The translations under genes and the position numbers were made by a program. A stretch of 8,266 nucleotides of DNA, taken from NCBI GenBank assembly GCA_025363535.1, contig JANYDP010000258.1:1-8266 (forward strand), in the 5' to 3' direction. The notes below the pieces were generated by a model. The model was not told the DNA's origin and ran no database searches. It worked only from the letters and a program-made list of their open reading frames with translations. This stretch comes from Verrucomicrobiota bacterium (GTDB taxonomy: Bacteria > Verrucomicrobiota > Verrucomicrobiia > Limisphaerales > CAIQOK01). Shown piece after piece: positions 1 to 7,710 of the stretch; positions within the stretch are counted from its first letter, which is position 1; every line of letters starts with the position of its first letter.

Positions 1-1218
1 GCCGTTGCTGGGAAAGGTGCGGCCGAAATCGCTGGCGGTGAAGGCGGTCACCTGATCTTCCACCCCGAGTTGGAACATGGCGCGCTGGAAGGCGTACATG
101 CACTGGCTGAGTTCGGCAAACAGGTTGGCGTGCGAACCGCGCGTGGGATCAATCACGTTGTTGACGAGCGCGGTCTGGCCGGTGTGCAGGTCGTAGCCGC
201 CGACCTGGCAGAAAAAGATCTGCCGCTTCATGCCGAAGCCACCGGCGAGGGCGCTGCGTTTGCCGGCCTCGATCAGGCGCGCGATCATTTTCAACTGCGA
301 ACTCAGGCCGGAGCCGAACGCGGTGCCGCCGCTCGGCGGGGTGATGGTGGTGGGAAAAGGCGTGGTCCAATAATTCGCCGCCGAGGTGTTGGCGATGGCG
401 CTGTTCAGCAAGGTGCCGGTCTGGATGCTGTGCTGCGCGACCTTGGCGTATGCCTGGGCCTGCATGTTCGGGTACGGCAGACCGAGGATGTTGGTGAGCG
501 CGGTCTGGCGCGCCGTGTTGATGCCGGTCAGCGCAATCGCGCCCGAGGTGGAAACAGAATACTGCGAGACGACATTGCCGACTTCAAACGTGTTCGCACC
601 GGCGAGGGAAACAGACAGTGAGATGAGGTCGGCGGGCTGCGCGAGGAGATCGGCGCAACGTCCGCCCCAGCCGGTGAGCGGTGCCTGGTCAGGGATGGAG
701 GTCTGCCATTGCGTGACCTGGTCGGCGTGCGAAAACAACTGCGGCGGCTTCTGCAAAATGCCGGCCTTGTATTGCGCGCTGGTCATGGGAAAGACGAGCG
801 TGCCGACGTTGAACAACGGAACCAGTTTGCCTTCGCCAAACAGCGCGACGAATTCCGGGCAGGCCGGATGAAAACCGTATTCATGGCCGTCGCTTTGCAG
901 CGGCGAAATCGGCATGACGAGTTTCGAGGCCGGGCCGCCGGTCAAGGGAATGGCGAGTACGTTGGTGCGGATGGCGGCGTAGTTGTCGTACTCGGACTGG
1001 ATCGTGGGGATGATGAGGTTGTTGGAGTCGTTGCCGCCGCTCAGGAAAATGCAGACGAGCGCCTTGTAGTCGGTGGGCGGCGTCTGCCCGGCCATGGCCG
1101 CGTTCATGAACCGCAGGTCGCGAATGTTTGAGGTCAGCGCGGCGGTGCCGACGGCGGCGCAGGCGGCCTGCCGGATGAAGTGACGCCGGGTGATGACGTT
1201 TGGGTTTTTGGAATTCAT
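1..1218 (-). CDS. DUF1501 family exported protein, Tat signal (C-terminus cut by window edge)
   Basis: The minus-strand reading frame is open from ATG at 1218 to the window edge: 406 codons, no stop reached, so the C-terminus is missing. The N-terminus is a twin-arginine signal: TRRHFIR at residues 10-16, a weakly hydrophobic alanine-rich stretch (about 18-30) and a possible cleavage after AMA at 41-43. DUF1501 (COG4102, related to the alkaline phosphatase/sulfatase fold) is recognised from IFLSGGNDSNNLIIP at 56-70, GGYDLHTGQ starting at 340 (the family usually has GGWDxH; D343 and H345 are candidate metal ligands) and SDFGRTFPSNG at 396-406, which normally precedes a GTDHG motif that would lie just outside the window. 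DUF1501 genes commonly sit beside DUF1800 genes, as here; the shared role is not established. No Shine-Dalgarno is obvious; an 11-base interrupted palindrome (CTTAA-C-TTAAG, 1222-1232) lies three bases upstream of the start codon. Family call is firm, function is not. Confidence 0.93.
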   Translation of the reverse strand, partial: MNSKNPNVITRRHFIRQAACAAVGTAALTSNIRDLRFMNAAMAGQTPPTDYKALVCIFLSGGNDSNNLIIPTIQSEYDNYAAIRTNVLAIPLTGGPASKLVMPISPLQSDGHEYGFHPACPEFVALFGEGKLVPLFNVGTLVFPMTSAQYKAGILQKPPQLFSHADQVTQWQTSIPDQAPLTGWGGRCADLLAQPADLISLSVSLAGANTFEVGNVVSQYSVSTSGAIALTGINTARQTALTNILGLPYPNMQAQAYAKVAQHSIQTGTLLNSAIANTSAANYWTTPFPTTITPPSGGTAFGSGLSSQLKMIARLIEAGKRSALAGGFGMKRQIFFCQVGGYDLHTGQTALVNNVIDPTRGSHANLFAELSQCMYAFQRAMFQLGVEDQVTAFTASDFGRTFPSNG

Positions 1219-1251
1219 ATTCTTAACTTAAGGAAACGCTGACAGACTAAA

Positions 1252-1308
1252 ATGCTGACATGCTGACATGCTGAAATTTCAGCATTTCAGTTTTCAGCAT
1301 TTCAGCAT
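1252..1308. repeat. Inverted array of ATGCTGA / TCAGCAT heptamers in the DUF1800-DUF1501 spacer
   Basis: On the plus strand three exact ATGCTGA copies occur at 1252-1258, 1260-1266 and 1268-1274 with an 8-base period. They are followed by the reverse complement TCAGCAT at 1279-1285, 1294-1300 and 1302-1308, with one degenerate TCAG between the first two. The centre, 1268-1285, is a perfect 18-base palindrome (ATGCTGAAATTTCAGCAT). A degenerate CGCTGACA at 1237-1244 may be an outlying copy. The array fills over half of the 105-base gap between the DUF1800 stop and the DUF1501 start, so it would be transcribed if the two genes share an mRNA and could fold into alternative hairpins. It has no T-tract typical of an intrinsic terminator. 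It could be an intergenic repeat family, a binding site for a dimeric protein, or an mRNA-processing or attenuating hairpin; the sequence does not decide. Confidence 0.9.
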
Positions 1309-1323
1309 TTGTCTTTCGTTTGC

Positions 1324-4300
1324 TCATTTTTGGATCGTGAAATCAGGTGAGACAAGAATCTGGTGGGCTACGGCGCGCACGCGGTCGCGCATCTGCGTGG
1401 CGGTCGGCGGCGAGCTGTACCCGAAGTTGGTGGTGTTGGTGACGTAGTTGATGATGTTGGTGCGCGCACCGCTGGTCAACTGACCGGCGAGCAGCAACGA
1501 GTTCAGGGAATCCACCAAGCTCGGAATGCCGGCGGCGGAAGTGTAGTTCGTGGTCATCCACGGACGGAGATCGAGGGTGAGGCCGCCGTTGCCTGCCGTG
1601 AAGCTGGTGAGGCCGTTGGTGTTGTTGCCGTTGTTGAGCAGACCGCCCTCGATGAAGTTCATCTGGTACGCGACGCTGGTGTCCGAAGTCAGTTGAAATT
1701 CCGGCGTGGTCAGGCCGGCGGAAGAGAGCGCGCCAGGGAATTTGAAATCAGGGAAATAGAAATTGAACACCGTGGGCGCGTTGAGCGGGGACTGCGACAG
1801 GTTGCCGTTGCCGCTGCTCGTCACGTCGGTCGCGTTCATGGCCCAGGTGTTCCATTGCACGGTGACGTTGCCGACGTGCGTCAACGGCGGCGGGATCAAC
1901 GGATAAGTGGTGATGCCGTTTTGCGTTTGGTTGTTGTTCGTCACGACGTTGAACGTGTAGTGCGTCGCGTCGGGCACGGTGGCGACGGCGTACTGGCCGT
2001 CCGCCGGGCTGCCGACCTGGACGAAATCCACGTAGAAACCGTCACCAGGATTAAGCCCATGCGCCTGCGTGGTTGTAACCGTGACATTGGTCCGGCTTTG
2101 AACCGTGAAGCCGCCGCCGTTGAGCCGCTGGAAAAGACAGTTGCCGGTTCGCGTGACCGAATCGCTCGCCGCCACGGTGAAGTGGTTGCCGTCGGGAACG
2201 GTCAGCACCTGATAGACGCCGTTGGACGCGACGCTGGGATTGCCGGAAGTGAAAGCCAGATAGACGAGAAAATTTACCGAGAGTCCGTGGCCGTTAATGG
2301 CGACGCTGATGACGTTGTTCGTCTGGCCATAAGTTCCCGACAACAGTCCGGCGGCGGTGAAGGTGAACACCGTGGGGTTGGTGACCGTCACGCTGTAACT
2401 TTGCGTCGGTGGCACGGGCTGACTGGACGTGTCCGCGAAGGAAAGCACGACGGTGTCGCCGGTGTTGAGGCGGTGCGCGTTGGTAGTGGTGGCGACGATG
2501 GTCTGCGTGCCGCTTTGCACATAGGTGCCGCCGATAGTGGGCGGAGCGGCGAACGCCCGGGCCGGCGCGGTGATCCGGCACATGGGTTCGCGCTGTTTGC
2601 CGTAGGTGACCTGGGCGGCGGCCACGGGACTGCGGGCTTCGTAGTCGAGCAGGATGGCTTTGATGACAGCGGACAAATCACCGCGCAAGCCGCTGCCGTT
2701 GTCGTTGAACTTTTGCACCACGCGATAGAGGTAATCGCGGTTGGGATTGCTGGTGACGAGGCGCTGAATCAGTTGTCGGCAGATGAACGGCCCGACGTTC
2801 TGGTTGTAGAAAATCGAATCCAACGCGGACTCCAGCTCCTGCGTGCCGTAGTTGTCGTAACTGACGTCGGTGGAAATCAACTGGCTGCCCTGCGCGGCGG
2901 GCAGCATCGCGAGATCCAGCAACTGTTTCGTGTTCTGATCATGCTGCGACGGCACGAGCACCATCTGGTTCGTGTAGTTGGCGTTGGCCGGATACGCCGC
3001 CGGCAGTCGGCCGTTCGCCTGATTGGTCTGGTAATAATTCCACCCGGTGAACACGGCGGCAAAACCCTGGATGACCGTCTGGTCGTAGGTCGGCACCAGC
3101 GCGCTCTGCGAGTTCATCACTAGCGTGCCGTCCGGCCACTGGCGATACAGGCCGACGGAGAACAACTGCATGATTTCACGGGCGTAGTTTTCGTTCGCGT
3201 GCGCGCCGGTGATGAGGCTGCCCTTGCTGTTGCCGCGCATGTCGAGATACAGGCCCATCGCCGGCGAGAGGGTGACGTTTTTGAGCAGGTCGCGTAAATT
3301 TCCAAAGGCGCCGTCCAGCAGCGTGTCGTAGTAGTCGCTGAGCGCGCGGCCGTTGTCTTGCAGAACGCCGTTTTGCGAAATGACCATGATCTCGCTCAAG
3401 GCGAACGCCACGCGCTGCCGCAGTTGGTCGGGCGCGGTGACGGCCTGCTGCCACCAGGTGTTGTACACGAGCGAACTCGGATACGGCGTCGTGGGATCCA
3501 AGCTCGCATTGGCCAGCAGCAACGGCAGATGATACGTCGGCGGCAGGGCGATCTGACTGTTGATCCAGTTGGTGTAGCCGACGGCCTGGACATTGGTGAT
3601 CCCGGCGGGACTCGGGCCGAACGTCGCCTGAATCAGAAACCGGGCGGCGGCATTGGTGTTGGCCGAATCGTCCGTCCAGGCCGGCGGCGCGGGCGGCGCG
3701 GTGAAAATCTGCGAACCGTTGGCGGGCGAAAAGTGGCCGTTGATTTCACCGTTCGGATAATTCGCGGTGTGGATGTTGATGTAGGCCTTCCCTTCCTTGA
3801 TGATTTCCTGGATGTCCGCGACGCCGAGCGGTCCGACCGGCGTAATGTTCCAAACCAAGCTGCCATCGGCCTGCGGCGTGGCGGTGTCAATGTCGAACAT
3901 GATGGAACTGGGGAAGGCGAGATACGCGTCGTTGTGAATGTGTTCGGCAACCTTCGGCGAAGTGAGTCCGCTGTAACTGAATTTCAAAACGGCCTGCGTG
4001 CCGTCGGCACTCACGCGCAACGTCGCGGTGCCCACGCCGGAGCTGATCGTCGTGCCCTGGGCCAGCATGTTCGCGTTGTAAAGCGTGCCGGGAACGAGCG
4101 TGACGGGCAGCGGATAATAGCGGGAAAGCAGGTAGCCCGGCACGACGGCACTGGGTGCGTTGCTCGTGCCGCTCGCGTCCTGCACCCAGCCGACCGCCCA
4201 GTTGTCACCCGCGCCGGTGCCGGCCTTGTGCAGCACTTCGAGATAATATTTTTGCCCGGCGACGAGCGCAAGCCACCCGGATTTCTGACCGGCTTGAACA

Positions 4301-6300
4301 TTCCACTGGCGCGAGGCGGTGCCGCCGTTGGTGGGGTTGACCCAGGCGCGCCGCACTTTGTTGACCGGCTCGCTGTCATTGGAAATCCAGAGTTCCGCCG
4401 CGTCGCCGGCGGCGAGCCAGAAATAATAATTGCCGGTGGCGGGCGCGACGAGGTAGCCGCGCACACGTTCGCCGTAGTTGTCGCCGTAATCAGTGATGCC
4501 TTCCAAAGTGCCGAGTGTGTTGGTGAGCGTCGCCGGCGTGTTGACCGGGATGTCGGCGACGTTCGTGCCGGGGACGCCGGTCCAGATTTCGCGGACGACG
4601 GAACTGCCGGTATCTAAAATTTGAATCAGCACGATGGACGCGCCGAGGCCGAGGGTGTTGCTCGCGGTGACGGAAACCTGAAAGCCGCCCGCGAGGCTGG
4701 GCACACCGCTGATGAGACCGTTGGTGGAATTGAAAGCCAGTCCGGGCGGCAGGCCCTTCGTGGAAAAACCGTTTGGTGAATTGGCCCCGGTCACGGTGAA
4801 GCTGTACGGCTGGCCGAGAAAACCGACGGCATAAAGGGGACTGGTGACCGCAGCGGCCGCGGCCGGGACATTCGTTGGATAGAGGCGGAGGGTCGGGATG
4901 ATCTGCTTGGACTGGCTCGGGCTGTACCACGACAGGTGCGCCACGGCGGAACCGGTGTTTTGAAAGTATTCCAGCTTGAGGTTGTAGCGCACACCCGCCT
5001 GCAAGGCGATGCTGCCAACTGAATCCAGCGCCCCCTGCGCCTGCCAGTCGTTGATGATCAATTGATCGTTGACCCACAACTTCACGCCGTCGTCGGTATT
5101 GGCGACAAAGTAATAGAGTTCCGAGTATTGCGGTCGCACCTGCCCCGTCCAGCGAACGGTGTAGTAACCGCTGCTGTTCGGAATGGGCGTGGTCGTATTA
5201 CCCCAGGTGAAATCCACGTTGGTGTCCACGCGCGTCAGTTTCAGATTCGCCGGATTGAAATTCAGGCTGCTGGCGTAGGTGGTACTGGAGTTGGTATAAT
5301 ATTGGCCGGTCAAGCCGGTGCCGTTCGGCGTGGCCGAGGGATAGATGACGATGCTGGCATTGCTCGCCGTGCCGATCGAGTAGCCGGTGCCGCCCAGCAA
5401 TTTCATCGTTGCGACGACGGGCGTCATCAGGTTCGGGTTGGCCAGCGGCGTCACCGTGATCGTTTGAGTGGCAGTGCCAGCGGGAAAACTCAACGCGCGC
5501 GGCAAAGGCGAATGATCCACGCCCTCGGTCGCAAAGCCGCTGCCCGGCCCGCCGAGACTGAGGTTGACGTTGACGGTGCGCAGCGGAAAACCGCCGCGCG
5601 TCACCGTGAGCAGACCAAGGTTGATGGCGCTTTGGTTCGGATCGGGTTCGTTTGCCGTCGGGTCGGTGGCGGTGATGGTCAGCACATTTTGCGCGGACAT
5701 CTTGCCGGCCGCGTAGTCGTAGTCATTCATCGGCTGCCCCAAGCCGTCCGCCTGGCCGTTGCTGAATTTGTTGAATGGATCAAGACCGAGTTGATATTCC
5801 TCCCAGTCATTCAGGCCGTCGCCGTCGGAGTCCACATCGGAAATGGCGATGCGGAAAAACTTCGCCGCTGCCGCCGTGGCTCCCGCGAGCGAAACAGTGG
5901 TGCCGTTCCGCACAATCTGGCTGGCCTCGGAAATCCAGTTGGTTCCGCCCAGATTGGTGACGCTTTGCAACTGATATTGTTTGCCGGCGACACAGGGCAT
6001 CACGACGTTGAAGTTGGAAATGGAACTGGTGAATGCGGTGATGTGGGGGAACGAATTAAGATCGCCGGGATCGGTGCCGGCCAGACTTTCCACCCGGTTC
6101 GGCACGCCGTCGCCGTCCGCGTCCGCGTCCGGAGCCACGCCCACCGCGTCGTAGAGCTGCTCCCAAACGTCGCTCATGCCGTTGCCGTTGAGATCAAGCA
6201 TCTGAGCGCGCGCTGGCCCAGCGCTGGCGAGCCAGACCAGACCGGCCAGGATGAGCAGTGAAAGACGGAAGCGGACGAGGGACTGTTGAAGTTGCATCAT
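1324..6300 (-). CDS. Giant secreted multidomain DUF1800 protein (TSP3, Calx-beta, PA14, Ig, CHRD, DUF1800)
   Basis: This 1658-residue protein has a Sec signal peptide (hydrophobic 14-27, ARA at 30-32). Modules follow in order: TSP3-type calcium loops (DLNGNGMSD at 36, DADADGDGVPN at 58, DVDSDGDGLND at 155) around a small module with GKQYQLQSVTNL (106-117); Calx-beta-like (about 205-320); PA14 (about 328-475, with NTDDGVKLWVND at 401); putative Ig (about 485-562, with GLPPGLAFNSTNGLISGVP); a second PA14-like region (about 570-710); CHRD (about 738-858, with AEHIHN and YPNGEINGHF); and DUF1800 (about 880-1658). The DUF1800 core shows LRQRVAFALSEIM (960), HANENYAREIMQLFSVGL (1034), QHDQNTKQLLD (1119), GKQREPMCR (1234) and SPLNAPTVFNFYFPDF (1504). 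DUF1800 (COG5267) has no agreed biochemical function; proteins of the family are usually far shorter. A three-fold beta repeat interrupts the core. There is no C-terminal membrane anchor or sorting motif. The ATG at 6300 has GGA nine bases upstream and is followed directly by a second ATG. Likely extracellular or surface-associated; adhesion to glycans is an inference from PA14. Confidence 0.95.
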   Translation of the reverse strand: MMQLQQSLVRFRLSLLILAGLVWLASAGPARAQMLDLNGNGMSDVWEQLYDAVGVAPDADADGDGVPNRVESLAGTDPGDLNSFPHITAFTSSISNFNVVMPCVAGKQYQLQSVTNLGGTNWISEASQIVRNGTTVSLAGATAAAAKFFRIAISDVDSDGDGLNDWEEYQLGLDPFNKFSNGQADGLGQPMNDYDYAAGKMSAQNVLTITATDPTANEPDPNQSAINLGLLTVTRGGFPLRTVNVNLSLGGPGSGFATEGVDHSPLPRALSFPAGTATQTITVTPLANPNLMTPVVATMKLLGGTGYSIGTASNASIVIYPSATPNGTGLTGQYYTNSSTTYASSLNFNPANLKLTRVDTNVDFTWGNTTTPIPNSSGYYTVRWTGQVRPQYSELYYFVANTDDGVKLWVNDQLIINDWQAQGALDSVGSIALQAGVRYNLKLEYFQNTGSAVAHLSWYSPSQSKQIIPTLRLYPTNVPAAAAAVTSPLYAVGFLGQPYSFTVTGANSPNGFSTKGLPPGLAFNSTNGLISGVPSLAGGFQVSVTASNTLGLGASIVLIQILDTGSSVVREIWTGVPGTNVADIPVNTPATLTNTLGTLEGITDYGDNYGERVRGYLVAPATGNYYFWLAAGDAAELWISNDSEPVNKVRRAWVNPTNGGTASRQWNVQAGQKSGWLALVAGQKYYLEVLHKAGTGAGDNWAVGWVQDASGTSNAPSAVVPGYLLSRYYPLPVTLVPGTLYNANMLAQGTTISSGVGTATLRVSADGTQAVLKFSYSGLTSPKVAEHIHNDAYLAFPSSIMFDIDTATPQADGSLVWNITPVGPLGVADIQEIIKEGKAYINIHTANYPNGEINGHFSPANGSQIFTAPPAPPAWTDDSANTNAAARFLIQATFGPSPAGITNVQAVGYTNWINSQIALPPTYHLPLLLANASLDPTTPYPSSLVYNTWWQQAVTAPDQLRQRVAFALSEIMVISQNGVLQDNGRALSDYYDTLLDGAFGNLRDLLKNVTLSPAMGLYLDMRGNSKGSLITGAHANENYAREIMQLFSVGLYRQWPDGTLVMNSQSALVPTYDQTVIQGFAAVFTGWNYYQTNQANGRLPAAYPANANYTNQMVLVPSQHDQNTKQLLDLAMLPAAQGSQLISTDVSYDNYGTQELESALDSIFYNQNVGPFICRQLIQRLVTSNPNRDYLYRVVQKFNDNGSGLRGDLSAVIKAILLDYEARSPVAAAQVTYGKQREPMCRITAPARAFAAPPTIGGTYVQSGTQTIVATTTNAHRLNTGDTVVLSFADTSSQPVPPTQSYSVTVTNPTVFTFTAAGLLSGTYGQTNNVISVAINGHGLSVNFLVYLAFTSGNPSVASNGVYQVLTVPDGNHFTVAASDSVTRTGNCLFQRLNGGGFTVQSRTNVTVTTTQAHGLNPGDGFYVDFVQVGSPADGQYAVATVPDATHYTFNVVTNNNQTQNGITTYPLIPPPLTHVGNVTVQWNTWAMNATDVTSSGNGNLSQSPLNAPTVFNFYFPDFKFPGALSSAGLTTPEFQLTSDTSVAYQMNFIEGGLLNNGNNTNGLTSFTAGNGGLTLDLRPWMTTNYTSAAGIPSLVDSLNSLLLAGQLTSGARTNIINYVTNTTNFGYSSPPTATQMRDRVRAVAHQILVSPDFTIQK
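1867..2538 (-). other. Three tandem beta-repeat modules inserted within the DUF1800 core
   Basis: Residues about 1255-1478 of the DUF1800 protein contain three diverged units: 1258-1320, 1322-1390 and 1396-1460. Each has the pattern (V/I)xVxxxxxHxLxxGDxVxLxF...GxYxVxxVPDxxxFT. The clearest landmarks are NAHRLNTGDTVVLSF, NGHGLSVNFLVYLAF and QAHGLNPGDGFYVDF, and the endings VPDGNHFTV and VPDATHYTF. The block separates GKQREPMCRITAPARAF from TWAMNATDVTSSGNGNLSQ, two stretches that follow each other closely in ordinary DUF1800 proteins. Similar 'HGLxxGDxV' modules occur in phage tail-fibre and large bacterial surface proteins, sometimes labelled E1-FCCH-like. I infer a structural, ligand-displaying insertion that leaves the helical core intact; reading frame and codon character are continuous with the rest of the gene. 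Confidence 0.75.
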
Positions 6301-6423
6301 TTGAAAAGTTCCGCCGGGCGGTTGAAATCAATTCTTTCCGGGCCTGTTCAGTTCATCCGGCTGTTCGGCCAGGAACACAGGCTCAGAGCGAACACCTATG
6401 AGTTGGACGGGCATAATGGCTGC

Positions 6424-6452
6424 ATCTTCCCGCACTTTGTTGGCCTTGTCAA
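6424..6452 (-). promoter_or_regulatory. Weak sigma70-like promoter candidate for the DUF1800 gene
   Basis: On the minus strand a perfect TTGACA (plus 6447-6452) is followed after 17 bases by GAAGAT (plus 6424-6429), which matches the -10 consensus TATAAT at only three of six positions. It would leave an untranslated leader of roughly 115 bases before the DUF1800 start at 6300. The -35 hexamer lies in the loop of the small inverted repeat at 6439-6464. Support is positional and by one hexamer only; the -10 is poor. Confidence 0.22.
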
Positions 6453-6464
6453 TCGGCGGCCAAC
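6439..6464 (-). terminator. Small hairpin after the VF530 gene, possible weak terminator or operator
   Basis: GTTGGCC (6439-6445) and GGCCAAC (6458-6464) form a perfect 7-base inverted repeat with a 12-base loop, starting 18 bases after the VF530 stop codon. On the transcribed strand it is followed by AAAGTG and not by a run of T, so it is a poor intrinsic terminator. Its position between two transcription units fits either a weak terminator for the protease-VF530 unit or a regulatory site upstream of DUF1800. The remainder of the gap (6301-6438) shows no gene and no repeat. Confidence 0.3.
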
Positions 6465-6482
6465 CCGCTGGCGCATGACCGA

Positions 6483-6725
6483 TCAATGCGGGGCTTCCGG
6501 TTCCGGGCGCTCGAGCAAAAACCAGTCTTCCACCTTGCGCCGTGCCCACGGCGTTTTCCGCAAAAAAGTCAGGCTCGACTTCACGCTCGGGTTGAACAGA
6601 AAACAGCGGATGGGAATGCGACTCCCCATTTCCTTCCAGCCGTGACGCGCGGAGAGTTCGGTGACGATGGTTTCCAGCGTGATGCCGTGCAACGGATCGC
6701 GGGGATGAAAAGCGGGTGATGGCAT
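6483..6725 (-). CDS. VF530/DUF2132 family small protein
   Basis: The 80-residue product matches the VF530 family (DUF2132, COG4628) along nearly its whole length: DPLHGITLETIVTEL at 10-24, HGWKEMGSRIPIRCF at 28-42, NPSVKSSLTFLRKTPWARRK at 45-64 and VEDWFLLE at 65-72. The family is small and widespread; its founding member from Vibrio fischeri is described as DNA-binding from its NMR structure, but its cellular role is unknown. The length is normal for the family and the lysine/arginine-rich KSSLTFLRKTPWARRK helix region is intact. There is no signal peptide, so it is cytoplasmic. The ATG lies nine bases after the stop codon of the upstream protease gene, so the two are probably cotranscribed; no clear Shine-Dalgarno is seen (AAGACT precedes the ATG). 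The acidic/proline tail (ERPEPEAPH) is a short variable end. Confidence 0.9.
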   Translation of the reverse strand: MPSPAFHPRDPLHGITLETIVTELSARHGWKEMGSRIPIRCFLFNPSVKSSLTFLRKTPWARRKVEDWFLLERPEPEAPH

Positions 6726-6734
6726 AGTCTTAAA

Positions 6735-7655
6735 TTAAAGTTTGGGCGGAACAACCGCCGGGATCAGCCACTCGCCCAATGGCCGTGAGTTCCCGCAATC
6801 GAAACAGGCCGTGGTGCTGAACTGCGCGCCGCAATGCGGGCAAACCGCGTTCGTTTCAAATGTGTCGAACGACTGGCCACACTTGCCGCAGCGCCACAAC
6901 GCACCGCGCAACGGTTTGGATTTGCAGACCGGGCACGCGAAACCATCACATCGCGGAATGTTTTCAAAACGGGCCAGCGCCCGCGCCTCCACCCAACCCT
7001 TCCAGCAGTTTAGTAAAATAAATCCCGCGAGCACATACAGCCAGGGATCCCCCTGCCCCACGACCAACGGCACCATCGCCAGCACGGCCAGGCCGCCGAT
7101 CACCGTGGCGATCATCAGGCCGCGCGCCCGCCCGAACACAAACCACAGCAGCGCCCACAAAATTTTTCCGCCGTCCAGCGGGTAGATCGGCAGGAGATTG
7201 AAAATCAGCAACCCAAGATTCATCAGCCAGATCGCGTGGATGAGGGCGTGCAAGTTGGGCACGGAATCAGCCCAGCCGCCTGAACTGGTCAGAACCGACG
7301 CGGCGGTCAGCACCGGCACCAGCACCACGTTGACCAGCGGCCCCGCGACAATGCTCCACAACACCGCGCCCGGCCGGGGCGGCGGCGCGACGTACGCCAC
7401 GCCGCCCAACGGCCAGAGCACGATTTGCTGGGCCTGACCGCCGACGGACCGGCAGGCGAGCGCGTGCCCGAATTCGTGCAGCAGCACGATCAGAAACAGC
7501 GTCACATATTCCAGCCCGTACCAGACGTAGGAACCATATTCGAGCCCGTGATATTGCAGGCGGATGACCGCAATCACGAACCACGACCAATGCAGGAACA
7601 CGTTGATTCCGAACAGGCGGAACAGGCGAAACGAACCTTGCCGGGTTGGCATCAT
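6735..7655 (-). CDS. Site-2 protease-like (M50) membrane metalloprotease with C-terminal double zinc ribbon
   Basis: With ATG at 7655 the product has 306 residues. It begins MMPTRQGSFRLFRLFGINVF, the usual start of short M50 site-2 proteases, followed by a membrane segment (about 18-32). The zinc site is HEFGH at 60-64 (H60, E61, H64) in a membrane helix, and the third ligand is probably D161 in NLLPIYPLDGG (153-163). WPLGGVAYV (81-89), AGPLVNVVLVPVL (104-116) and two more hydrophobic segments (about 179-199 and 204-216) complete the membrane core. No PDZ or CBS domain is present. The soluble tail has four CxxC knuckles, CPVC (241), CGKC (256), CPHC (272) and CFDC (284), consistent with two zinc ribbons. 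Family members cleave substrates within the membrane; the substrate here is unknown. A longer frame back to GTG at 7916 is open, but its 87 extra residues are translated from a hairpin repeat and look spurious. No good Shine-Dalgarno marks the start. It leads a likely two-gene operon with VF530. Confidence 0.88.
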   Translation of the reverse strand: MMPTRQGSFRLFRLFGINVFLHWSWFVIAVIRLQYHGLEYGSYVWYGLEYVTLFLIVLLHEFGHALACRSVGGQAQQIVLWPLGGVAYVAPPPRPGAVLWSIVAGPLVNVVLVPVLTAASVLTSSGGWADSVPNLHALIHAIWLMNLGLLIFNLLPIYPLDGGKILWALLWFVFGRARGLMIATVIGGLAVLAMVPLVVGQGDPWLYVLAGFILLNCWKGWVEARALARFENIPRCDGFACPVCKSKPLRGALWRCGKCGQSFDTFETNAVCPHCGAQFSTTACFDCGNSRPLGEWLIPAVVPPKL

Positions 7656-7710
7656 GCGCGGGACAATCACACAGACCACTCGGGCCGACAAGTTTTTTGC
7701 AGGCGGGGTT

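Noticed and set aside
70..1131. Plus-strand open frames opposite the DUF1501 gene
   Set aside because: The minus strand codes continuously for a recognisable DUF1501 protein; the plus-strand products have no family features.
1252..1308. CRISPR-like array
   Set aside because: The units are seven bases with one-base spacers and change orientation in the middle, which is unlike a CRISPR.
1363..3123. A 586-codon plus-strand open frame opposite the DUF1800 gene, with further long plus-strand frames at 3358-4617 and 5062-6261
   Set aside because: They are antisense shadows of a well-recognised gene, rich in Arg, Gly and Val from reversed GC-rich codons, with no domain or signal.
6328..6549. A 73-codon minus-strand frame overlapping the end of the VF530 gene
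   Set aside because: It overlaps the conserved VF530 C-terminus in another frame and its product has no recognisable motif; it may simply be an open stretch in the intergenic gap.
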